This document shows, in pieces, positions 45,771-54,309 of a stretch of DNA of 64,000 bases. The notes beneath the pieces are model-generated. The model was given only the letters and a program-made list of their open reading frames with translations, ran no database searches and had not been told where the DNA came from. The stretch is from an uncultured Fluviicola sp. (lineage in GTDB: Bacteria > Bacteroidota > Bacteroidia > Flavobacteriales > Crocinitomicaceae): contig NZ_CAMLDC010000006.1 of the NCBI RefSeq assembly GCF_946478805.1, positions 179,214-243,213 of the forward strand, read 5' to 3'. Every line of letters starts with the position of its first letter. The first letter of the stretch is position 1. Position numbers and translations under genes: made by a program.

Positions 45771-46646
45771 AGGCATAAAGAACAAATCATATCTTCTCGT
45801 TACCAGGACATTTTTATCACTTATGGAAGCTGCTTCCACCACATATAGGTCTTGTTTTAATTCCGCATCGTATACTTTCTTGAAGGAGAATGTGTAGTCC
45901 GCAGCTTTGAAATTCGGGATTTCATTCTTCATCTGAAGAGCTGCCAATTTGAGAACAATCCCTTGAGCAGCGGTACTTTTTGTTTCACTGATAAAACGCA
46001 TCACCAGGAAAACATTATTCAGAAAACGTTCCTTTTCTTCCCCTTGCAAACTGAATTCCTTGTTTTTCATGGTGGAGTAAAACGTCAGATCGTCATTGGG
46101 AGTATATCCCAAATCTCGTGTCAGCCAATCCTCCTTCATGTATTTTTCCGCCCAGACCTGGTTGGAGATTCCGGTTTGAAACTCGTCAATAAAGTCCATT
46201 TTCCGAAGAACATTGCGGTTATTCAAAAAACATTGTGCGATGATGAACTCACAAGTTGAATCATGCACGAGTTCAAACCAATGTGTCTCCATATACAACA
46301 CTTCCGTGGTATCCGAAAGCAGCATCATTTTCTGATTCTCGATCAGCGGATCTATTTCTTTGGTGGAAAACCCGCTTTTACTCATCCGGTATTTCACCTC
46401 GAAAAGCGAGTCCAGCCGTTGATAGGATTGAGGTTTCACAACAAGTGATTCCCCGTAGGTTAAAGCCACATACTTTTTGTTGACCGCAGCAAAATCACTT
46501 CCTAATTGTTCTTCCAGTTTTTCCTTCCGGATCCTCGCCAGATCCTCCAAGCTCGGTCCGGGAATGTACTTCAAACCGCAGGAGGTAAACGAGATTAGGA
46601 TCAACGAAAAATAGACAAAACGACTTAGAAAGTTTATTCCTGACAT
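45762..46646 (-). CDS. Lipoprotein of unknown function
   Basis: A 294-residue lipoprotein (lipobox SFTSC near residue 22). The mature domain is alpha/beta with ALTYGESLVVKPQSYQRLDS, VLYMETHWFELVHDSTCEF and a C-terminal strand LYVVEAASISDKNVLVTRRY. No family is recognised. It overlaps the comEC 3' end and is divergent from the DUF5916 gene; TATTTTTG at 46673-46666 is its candidate -7 box with a leader of about 15 bases. Confidence 0.78.
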   Translation of the reverse strand: MSGINFLSRFVYFSLILISFTSCGLKYIPGPSLEDLARIRKEKLEEQLGSDFAAVNKKYVALTYGESLVVKPQSYQRLDSLFEVKYRMSKSGFSTKEIDPLIENQKMMLLSDTTEVLYMETHWFELVHDSTCEFIIAQCFLNNRNVLRKMDFIDEFQTGISNQVWAEKYMKEDWLTRDLGYTPNDDLTFYSTMKNKEFSLQGEEKERFLNNVFLVMRFISETKSTAAQGIVLKLAALQMKNEIPNFKAADYTFSFKKVYDAELKQDLYVVEAASISDKNVLVTRRYDLFFMPLN

Positions 46647-46687
46647 ATGTATAACTTTATCTTACCAAAAATAACGAATTTTGTCGC

Positions 46688-49140
46688 GTGAAATTGAGCT
46701 ACCGCGTACTTCTAACTTTTATTCTGATTTCATTTTCTTTTCTGGCGCAAAAAACGGTGTCAGGTAAGCGAACAAATCATGCTATCACTCTGGATGGAAT
46801 GATCCTGGAGGTGGCTTGGGATGAAGCGGAAACTGCAGGCGATTTCATCAATAACTATCCGAATCCCGGAGTTTCAAGCCCCTATAAAAGTGAAGTGAAA
46901 TTCTTGTACGATGACCAATACATCTATATCGGAGCGAAACTATCCGATAATCGGCCGGATTCCATCATTGCTTTCTTATCCGAAAGGGATGATTATGGAA
47001 ATGCCGATTGGTTCGGGGTGTTGATCGATCCATATGGTGCCGGACAGAATGCTTTCGGTTTTTACGTCACTGCAGCAGGAACCGAACTGGATGCAATCAT
47101 CAATCAAACCAACGAAGATTACTCATGGAATGCCGTTTGGAGAAGCAAAGTGAAACGTATTGCGGAAGGATGGAGCATAGAAATCCGGATCCCGTTGACC
47201 CAATTACGCTTTCCAAAAGAACAGATTCAGAATTGGAAAATCAATTTTGTCCGGCAAGTGCGCAGAAACAGGGAAAAATCTTATTGGTCACCCGTTGACC
47301 CGCAACAGTACGGTGAAATTGCACAAAGCGGATACTTAAAGGGAATTGAAAATTTGGGAACTCCGTTAAGGCTTTCTTTTTCGCCCTACTCCACCATGTA
47401 TCTAGAGGATAGTTACGACGAAAATACCCAAACCCAAAACTGGGGATTCAGACCACGATTCGGAATGGATATGAAAGTCGGACTCAGTGAATCATTTACT
47501 TTGGATGCAACGCTCATTCCCGATTTCGGTCAGACAGTTTCCGACCGGCTCGTCCTAAACCTGTCTCCTTTTGAAGTGCGCTATCCTGAAAACAGGCCTT
47601 TCTTTTTGGAAGGAATGGATTTATTCGGAATCGGAGATTTGTTTTATTCCCGAAGAATCGGTGCGGAAAGTTACCTCAAAGAACAAGCGTTGGACTCTGC
47701 AGCAAAAGACCCCAACAACCGGATCAATTCTATTCCGGACAGAGCACAGCTGATTAACGCTTTGAAGATTTCAGGCAGGACAAAAGGCGGATTGGGAATC
47801 GGAGTATTTAACGCTATTGAGAACAAATCTTTTCTGCATTACGAAGATTCTGTTGGAAATGACCACAAGATATTGGCTCACCCGGTTTCGAATTACAATG
47901 TGTTCGTCCTATCGCAAAACCTGAAAAACAATGCCAATATTTCGCTTTTGAACACCAATGTGTTCCGGCCTGAGATCAACCTGATCTCCAATGTCAGTAC
48001 ACTGGAAGGACTGGTTTTCAATAAATCCAAAGTGTACAGCATATCAGCAAACACACAGGTTTCAGTCAATTCCATGGGAAACAGCACGAATGTGGGACGT
48101 TCATCCTCTATCAGTTTCCGAAAAGTAAAAGGGGTCAACCAATTCAATATCGATTATTACGATTCTGATAACAATTACAATCCAACCGAATTGGGCTTTT
48201 TGCCCCGGAATAACTTTTTGGGTTTCTACGGTCGATACACCTGGACCGGATATCAAGCCACAAAACGACTTCTTCGTAGAAATTTTTCTGCAGAAAGTAC
48301 CCTTGAATATTTATACAAACCAACCAAACTGGGCTATTGGTCGATTAACACGGAATACATTATCACCACCAAAAATTCCTTTCCACGGGCGTTTCCTTGA
48401 ATGTTTATCCTTTGGGAGAACACGATTTCTTCGAATCCCGTGTATTTGGAATTCCCGTTCATTTCCCTGCCTCCTTCCAATATGGAGGTTTCTATTCGAG
48501 TGATTATTCCAAGCGTTTTGCATTGGATTTCTATGCTTATCATCGTGTCTATGACCGGAAAGGCATGTCGAATGTGGATTTGAACATCAGTCCGCGAATC
48601 CGCATTGCTCCGAAGGTTTTCACGGTGTTGAGTTCGACAGTCACCCATTATTTCCACAACTTCGGTTATGTCCGCGTAACCGATACAAATTATACCGACC
48701 AGATCACTTTGGGAAATCGCGAACGTTGGATCGTTACAAACTCCATCGCATTAGATTACACTTTTACCAAAACATTCCGGTTAAAACTGCGATTCAACCA
48801 CTATTGGCAGGAAGTTTCGTATAAATCCTTCATGAAACTATTAGACGATGGCAGTTACAGTGCTTCTTCTTATACCGGAATGGATTCTTTAGGTCACAGT
48901 TACCACAACACCAGTTTCAATGCCTTTACCGTCGATTTTGATTTACGCTGGGTGATTTATCCCGGAAGTGAAATTCGTTTCGTTTGGAAGTACAATATCT
49001 ATGCTTCAAAAAACGGGTTGGATTACGGTTACTTCAATACTTTCCGCAATTTGTTCGATAATCCCTATTTGAATTCTTTTTCAGTGAAAGGATTGTTTTA
49101 TATCGATGCCGGGAAGTGGTTCCGAAAGAAAAGTGTTTGA
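46688..49140 (+). pseudogene. DUF5916 outer-membrane protein with CBM9-like domain, broken by a frameshift
   Basis: Two consecutive frames together encode one protein of about 816 residues. The first (46688-48400, GTG start, signal peptide then ITLDGMILEVAWDEAETAGDF) has a carbohydrate-binding family 9-like domain (residues 25-230) and the start of a DUF5916 beta-barrel (RYPENRPFFLEGMDLF). The second frame continues the barrel from about 48371 to 49140. The break is in a run of five A at 48371-48375: one more A joins TTK to KFLSTGVSLNVYPL and restores the frame. So either the gene is inactive, the run varies in length, or the sequence has a base error. DUF5916 proteins are outer-membrane partners whose role is not settled. 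Confidence 0.82.
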
Positions 49141-49146
49141 TTTTAT

Positions 49147-49412
49147 AAAATGTATGTACGCGACACATCGGGAATTAATCAAATACGCACCCAAACTTAA
49201 TTTTCACCGCAAATGCGCAAATTTTTAGCTCGGCTACCGCACTCGCTTCTACACAATATAAATACAGGATTTTTAGTGTTTACGGGGTAAAGAGACGACT
49301 GGTAAGCGCCTCCAATATTTGTGCATTTGTGGGAAAATATAAATGGTTTCCAGCGTAAAATGGTTTGGGTGCTAATATTACATATATGCGACGCATCGCG
49401 TACCTACATTTT
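49147..49412. repeat. 266-base nested inverted-repeat element
   Basis: Three pairs of arms nest around one centre: 49147-49163 with 49396-49412 (16 of 17 match, AAAATGTATGTACGCGA), 49187-49196 with 49363-49372 (perfect, GCACCCAAAC) and 49203-49225 with 49314-49335 (about 80 percent). The loop of about 90 bases has no gene. The outer arms resemble the palindrome at 21587-21650. The right arm enters the EamA gene and supplies its TAG stop. The whole fills the 263-base gap between two convergent genes, and looks like a small non-autonomous mobile element or a large structured intergenic repeat. Confidence 0.7.
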
Positions 49413-50315
49413 TTGTTTTTTCTGTTTCGAGTTCACCAAATAAACTCCCCCAACAATCACGATCATTCCTAAAAACTGGGAAATATGAAAAGTTTCGTGA
49501 TTCAAAAACACTCCTAAGATTACTGCTACAATCGGAATCATATACGTCACAGAGCTTGCAAACATGGGAGATTTCAACGCAATAATTTGGTTGAATAACA
49601 ACAAAGCCAGACAAGTCCCGAAAACACTCAGGATACTGATGTAGCCCAAAGCTTCAAATGCGTGTTCGTTGGTTTTAAGGACACTTGAGGTCTGGAGAGA
49701 AAGTGTAACAATCCAGGCGGGAATTGCCAAAAAGGTAAACGACAAGGACGCAATCTCCAAAGATTTGAATTCGCTGAGTTTGTATTTGATCGTATTCAGA
49801 CTCGTTGCATACATGACGGTTGCCAGGAGAATTGCCCCGACATGCAAGAGCGAAATTTCAATCGGTGCGTTATTCAGGATTCCTACAAGAATGCAAATTC
49901 CTGCAAAGGCCACAGCCAATCCGACGACCTGCTTCAAACGGATCCTTTGCTTAAAGAATAGATAGCCTAAAATCAACGTAAAAAATGGGGTGAAGCTGTT
50001 CAACATCCCCGCCAATCCGGAGGTTAGTTTGGTTTCGGCAAAAGTGAACAGGAATGCTGGGAAAAAGTTTCCACAAGTTCCGACCAGCAGTAGATAAACA
50101 ACTTGTTTCCAATGTTTGATTTTGCGCAGGTTCATCAATCCGAAGGGCAGCATCACCAAACCGGCAATTGCCATTCGAAGTGCTCCTACTTGCGAATCAG
50201 AAAAAATGTGACCTCCGACCTCATCATACATTCCCCGTTTCATCAGGATAAAGGAACTGCCCCAAATGAGGGCTAAAATCAATAAGAAAAGCCAGCTTCG
50301 TAAATCCTTACTCAT
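49404..50315 (-). CDS. EamA-family (DMT) transporter
   Basis: A 303-residue inner-membrane transporter with ten predicted helices in two EamA repeats. The first repeat starts LILALIWGSSFILMKRG and the second ILLATVMYATSLNTIKY; the conserved GGVYLVN lies near the end. These export metabolites or take up nucleotide sugars or amino acids; the substrate is unknown. I start at the ATG at 50315, which overlaps the stop of the preceding gene (ATGAGTAA), so translation is coupled. The last codons and TAG stop lie in the right arm of the repeat element at 49147-49412. Confidence 0.88.
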   Translation of the reverse strand: MSKDLRSWLFLLILALIWGSSFILMKRGMYDEVGGHIFSDSQVGALRMAIAGLVMLPFGLMNLRKIKHWKQVVYLLLVGTCGNFFPAFLFTFAETKLTSGLAGMLNSFTPFFTLILGYLFFKQRIRLKQVVGLAVAFAGICILVGILNNAPIEISLLHVGAILLATVMYATSLNTIKYKLSEFKSLEIASLSFTFLAIPAWIVTLSLQTSSVLKTNEHAFEALGYISILSVFGTCLALLLFNQIIALKSPMFASSVTYMIPIVAVILGVFLNHETFHISQFLGMIVIVGGVYLVNSKQKKQKM

Positions 50316-50649
50316 TGGAAGAATTCTCAATTTTCTTGCGTGCGTTCCCCATTTTAAGACGGATTGCTATTAAAGATGGTAAACCGATATGAATCAAAAA
50401 GAACAAGACATACCCGATCGGTTTCAATTCGAACTCAGAAGGTAATTTGCCATTCGCAATGGTTCTGTCTAATCCAAAACCGAAATAATAACTCAATGCC
50501 ACTTTTGATTCTACCTGGAAATGGACCAATTCATAATCGTAGTGAAAAATCCCGTCATACATCGGAATCGGGATAAAAATGCACAAAACCAGCAACAACA
50601 ACCCAAACAGGAATCCGAATAAAATTGGTTTTTTCAATAATGTTCTCAT
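50308..50649 (-). CDS. Small membrane protein of unknown function
   Basis: A 113-residue protein with two membrane helices: ILFGFLFGLLLLVLCIFIPI near the N-terminus and IGYVLFFLIHIGLPSLIAIR near residue 77. The segment between contains DYELVHFQVESKVALSYYFG. No family is recognised. It overlaps the EamA gene by eight bases. Confidence 0.72.
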   Translation of the reverse strand: MRTLLKKPILFGFLFGLLLLVLCIFIPIPMYDGIFHYDYELVHFQVESKVALSYYFGFGLDRTIANGKLPSEFELKPIGYVLFFLIHIGLPSLIAIRLKMGNARKKIENSSNE

Positions 50650-50762
50650 GAATGCTACTTTGCTTGTTAACTATTCTTTTTACAGAGTTAAAACTTTTAG
50701 AGACCCGAGATAAAACCATTACTAAGTATTATCTCCATTAGTCCAGACTCTCCAGATCTCTT

Positions 50763-51428
50763 TTATTTCAGCGCCTTGAATCCTTCTGAAAAGAATACCC
50801 GGTCACGATTCACGCGTTCTTCCAAAGCCTCCCTGAATTCACCATATTTCCCTTCCGGAATACAATTCACAGGAAAAAAAAGTTGCAAATCCTCAATGTA
50901 TTCAAAGTATAATGTCTGTTGATGCGTTTCCACCCTTCTCAATCCGGAAAAGAACAGGAGACGAACTTCGCGATCGGCCACAACCACTGCTTTGTGGGTA
51001 ATTCCAACACGAAACCAACGCTGAGCTATCGCCAGGAAAGCAAACTGGTCTAAAAACATGATTCCATAAACGACCGCTATCGGCCATGCCTCCATCGTAA
51101 GCAAAAACACGGTAATCATTGAAAAAAGAGCTAATAGTCCTTCAATCACCAAAAACAGGCGAACCTGCTTTTTCCGTTCAGAAGAAACGGGCGTACTCCA
51201 CAGGAATCGTTCGGGTTTTCGCGTCATGGAGACACCGACCCAGCGACTTACCGATCTCCGGATAATCAGCAACAATAAAAACGTTGCGACTCCGACAAAA
51301 ATGTGGAACTTGAATGGAAGCTCCGCAATAGCGATATTTAAGAACCGGATATCGAACGCTACACAAATGATAAAGGCAAATGCAGGAAAAGAGAAGAATA
51401 TCAGTAAAATGTTTATGGAACGATTCAT
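50763..51428 (-). CDS. Membrane protein of unknown function
   Basis: A 221-residue protein with four to five predicted helices (ILLIFFSFPAFAFIICVAF, FHIFVGVATFLLLLIIRR, LFLVIEGLLALFSMITVFL and a further one), followed by a cytosolic part rich in charged residues (VVVADREVRLLFFSGLRRVE, EALEERVNRDRVFF). The soluble end resembles a small PH-like domain, a guess. It starts three bases after the DUF349 gene and is probably in the same operon as the PfkB kinase. Confidence 0.75.
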   Translation of the reverse strand: MNRSINILLIFFSFPAFAFIICVAFDIRFLNIAIAELPFKFHIFVGVATFLLLLIIRRSVSRWVGVSMTRKPERFLWSTPVSSERKKQVRLFLVIEGLLALFSMITVFLLTMEAWPIAVVYGIMFLDQFAFLAIAQRWFRVGITHKAVVVADREVRLLFFSGLRRVETHQQTLYFEYIEDLQLFFPVNCIPEGKYGEFREALEERVNRDRVFFSEGFKALK

Positions 51429-51431
51429 CTA

Positions 51432-53129
51432 TTATTGGATCATTTTAATCTTTGCCTTCAACTCTTCGATCTTATTCTGAGCAGCGGCAATTTTCGCTTC
51501 TACGTCTTTCTTCAAGATGTCCGCACCCTTTGATTTCGCAAAGAAACCAAGGTTGTTCTCAAATTGCAGTATATCCGATTTCAGCTTGTTTATCTTATCA
51601 TGCAAGTCGTATTTCTCTCTTGCCATTGCTCTTTCCGCATTCGGATCACCTTTCATTGTATCCAGACGTGCCTGGAACAAGATTTTTTCCTGCTCGGCAC
51701 CTTCCAATTTCAATTTCTTGTAATGACCATCCAACGCTTCTTTGTAAGCATTGAAAACACGGTCTTTCTCTTTCATCGGAACATGACCGATTTCATTGTA
51801 TTCAGTCGCAAAACCTTTCAACAGGTTCAACGCTTCTTTTTTGTCTTCCGGAATAGTCGCCGTTTTAACACGTTCGATCAATTCCAATTTTTTCTCCAGG
51901 TTCCCTTCAAACTCCTTGTCTTTCGAACTGAAATGCGCCTGTTTTGCTTCAAAGAAATGGTCACAGGCAGCACGGAATTCTTTCCATAACTTCTGCTCAA
52001 ATCGCTGACCGGCACTTCCAAGGGCTTTCCAATCTTTTTGAATCGTAAGGATCTGGTCTGTCGTCTTTTTCCATTCTGTCGAATGTTTGATTTCTTCCAG
52101 CTTATCAACCAATTGTTGTTTCTTGGCAGCTACCTCATCAAATTTTCCTCTGATGGAATCAAAAAACGTTTTCTTCTTTGCAAAGAACTCGTCGCATGCT
52201 GCACGAAACTCTTTCCAGACTTCTTCGTTTTCCTTGCGTGGGCCAAAACCGATTTTCTTCCACTCATCCTGTAAAGCCAAAAGGGTTGTTGTGGCAGTAT
52301 CCCACTCTTTTGTATTTGTAGATTCGAAATCTTTCACCAATTCAATTGCCTTGTTTGCAATCTCCTTTTTCAATTCCAGGTTCGCAGCCAATTCGGTACG
52401 TTTCTCATCATAAAAAACCTGGATACGCGCATATATCGCTCTCACTGCATCCCAGTAGGAATTCTTCAGGCTTTCCCAAGCGTCGTTCCCGACCGGGCCA
52501 GTTTCGTCCCATTCATTCTGAAGCGTTTTAATAGCTTGTTCAACGTCTTTCAGGTTTTCCACTTGTGACAATTCCTGGATCCGGCGAATCACATCCAACT
52601 TCAATTGGTGGTTACGGTGCAGGTCATGCTCACGCAACTCGCGGTAAATCTTGATATGGTAAAAGAATGTTTCCAACAAACGGGAATATTCCGATTGGAT
52701 ATCCTGGCGCTTTTCTCGGGGAATATCCCCTACTTCTTTCCAGGCATCGTGAATCTCTTTGTAAGCAGTCATGGCCGCACCGATATTTTCTTCTTTCTCT
52801 ACAACGTCTTTCAGTCGTTCCAGAAGCGCTTTCTTGCGGCGCAAGTTCGATTCCTCCGCTTCCTTTTTCGCTTTTTGCAAACCACCTTTGCGATCACGGA
52901 ATTCATTGTACAGTTTATAAAATTCTTCTCGTAGGGCATCATCCGCTTTCTCCTCAACCGGTTCACCCTTTTCCCGGGCTTCCAATTGTTTAATTTGGAA
53001 TTGACGATCCTCTTCCAGAACTACATCTTCAAATTGATTACGTAATTCACTCACTTCACGTGCTACAGCCAATACATCTTCTTGCTGCACGAGATTTTTT
53101 AACGACTCTAATAAACTTGCCTTTTCCAT
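51432..53129 (-). CDS. DUF349-repeat coiled-coil protein
   Basis: A 565-residue highly charged, helical protein. It contains about five DUF349 repeats recognisable by W..F...CDxFF cores (WKEFRAACDEFFAKKKTFFD near residue 295, WKEFRAACDHFFEAKQAHF near residue 385, and similar) and ends in a coiled coil (LKSDILQFENNLGFFAKSKG, AKIAAAQNKIEELKAKIKM). DUF349 proteins are common in Bacteroidota; the role is unknown. It is 36 bases downstream of the PfkB kinase gene. Confidence 0.88.
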   Translation of the reverse strand: MEKASLLESLKNLVQQEDVLAVAREVSELRNQFEDVVLEEDRQFQIKQLEAREKGEPVEEKADDALREEFYKLYNEFRDRKGGLQKAKKEAEESNLRRKKALLERLKDVVEKEENIGAAMTAYKEIHDAWKEVGDIPREKRQDIQSEYSRLLETFFYHIKIYRELREHDLHRNHQLKLDVIRRIQELSQVENLKDVEQAIKTLQNEWDETGPVGNDAWESLKNSYWDAVRAIYARIQVFYDEKRTELAANLELKKEIANKAIELVKDFESTNTKEWDTATTTLLALQDEWKKIGFGPRKENEEVWKEFRAACDEFFAKKKTFFDSIRGKFDEVAAKKQQLVDKLEEIKHSTEWKKTTDQILTIQKDWKALGSAGQRFEQKLWKEFRAACDHFFEAKQAHFSSKDKEFEGNLEKKLELIERVKTATIPEDKKEALNLLKGFATEYNEIGHVPMKEKDRVFNAYKEALDGHYKKLKLEGAEQEKILFQARLDTMKGDPNAERAMAREKYDLHDKINKLKSDILQFENNLGFFAKSKGADILKKDVEAKIAAAQNKIEELKAKIKMIQ

Positions 53130-53165
53130 GATAAAGCTTTTAGTGGTTTCTCAATTTACAAATAT

Positions 53166-54095
53166 TTAACCAACTACAGTTGACATTTCGAAATTTGTCA
53201 GGGAGATGAAGCGCGCAATTCTGGCTTCGATCTCATCGTGTGTAATTTCCAATAAGCGTTGTGTTCCGAATTTTTCCACACAGAAAGATGCCAAAGCAGA
53301 TCCTGCAATAATGGCACGTTTCATGTTTTCAAAAGAAGCATCATCCGTGGATGCGATATAACCGATAAAACCACCAGCAAACGTATCTCCTGCTCCGGTT
53401 GGATCAAACACATCTTCCAACGGCAAAGCCGGCGCGAAGAATACTTTATCTTCCTGGAACAACAATGCGCCGTGTTCTCCTTTTTTAATGATCAGTGTTT
53501 TCGGCCCCATCGCACGAATCACGCGACTTGCCTTAACCAATGAATATTCTCCTGACAATTGTCGTGCTTCTTCATCATTGATGATCAGAACGTCAATTAG
53601 CTTCAATGTTTCTTTCAGATCATCCAATGCAATATCCATCCAAAAATTCATGGTATCCATTGCGATCAACTTAGGTCTTTTCGTCAAACGCTCAATTACC
53701 TGGCGTTGTACTTGCGGACTTAAATTCCCCAACATCAAATATTCAGCACCTTGATAGGATTCAGGAATGATCGGATCAAAATCACCCAATACATTCAATT
53801 CCGTTACCAAAGTATCTCTTGAATTCATATCGTTGTGGTAACGCCCGGACCAAAAGAAAGTTTTCTCACCTTGTTTGATTTGCAATCCTTCCAGGGCAAC
53901 TCCTTTGGAACGAAGCATGTCCAAGGTTTCCTCCGGGAAATCATCCCCAACTACAGAAACGATGCGTTGATCTTTTATAAAGTTAGATGCGGACAACGCA
54001 ATAAAGGTTCCTGCCCCACCTACAATCTTATCTGTTTTTCCGAATGGTGTCTCAATTGCATCGAATGCAACACTACCAACTGTCAATAGACTCAT
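53166..54095 (-). CDS. PfkB-family carbohydrate or nucleoside kinase
   Basis: A 309-residue ribokinase-like enzyme. The substrate part starts GSVAFDAIETPFGKTDKIVGGAGTF (core GGAGTFIALSASNF), and the ATP and anion-hole signature is DPTGAGDTFAGGFIGY (about residue 233), with catalytic Asp 238 in GAGD. It phosphorylates a sugar, nucleoside or related alcohol; the substrate is not known. It heads a three-gene run with the DUF349 protein and a membrane protein. Confidence 0.9.
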   Translation of the reverse strand: MSLLTVGSVAFDAIETPFGKTDKIVGGAGTFIALSASNFIKDQRIVSVVGDDFPEETLDMLRSKGVALEGLQIKQGEKTFFWSGRYHNDMNSRDTLVTELNVLGDFDPIIPESYQGAEYLMLGNLSPQVQRQVIERLTKRPKLIAMDTMNFWMDIALDDLKETLKLIDVLIINDEEARQLSGEYSLVKASRVIRAMGPKTLIIKKGEHGALLFQEDKVFFAPALPLEDVFDPTGAGDTFAGGFIGYIASTDDASFENMKRAIIAGSALASFCVEKFGTQRLLEITHDEIEARIARFISLTNFEMSTVVG

Positions 54096-54309
54096 TTTCT
54101 TAATTTATTTGGGCAAATGTACGTAATTATTTAGGTTTAAAACGTTTGGAATCCATTAACTATTTGAGTAAAATAAGTACTCATACTTTGCAATTACTTT
54201 AAATTTTAAAACTTTTTACGTGTAATTTGTTTTTATTTAAACAAAAATTAATCTATTCATTTTTCGGTACGTTTATTGTTTATCTCGATTTCGAATTAAA
54301 CCAACTGTT

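Noticed and set aside
48364..48400. Programmed -1 ribosomal slippage in the DUF5916 gene
   Set aside because: The codons ACC AAA AAT do not make a proper slippery heptamer (the base before AAA is C), and I see no downstream pseudoknot; a one-base indel in the A run is simpler.
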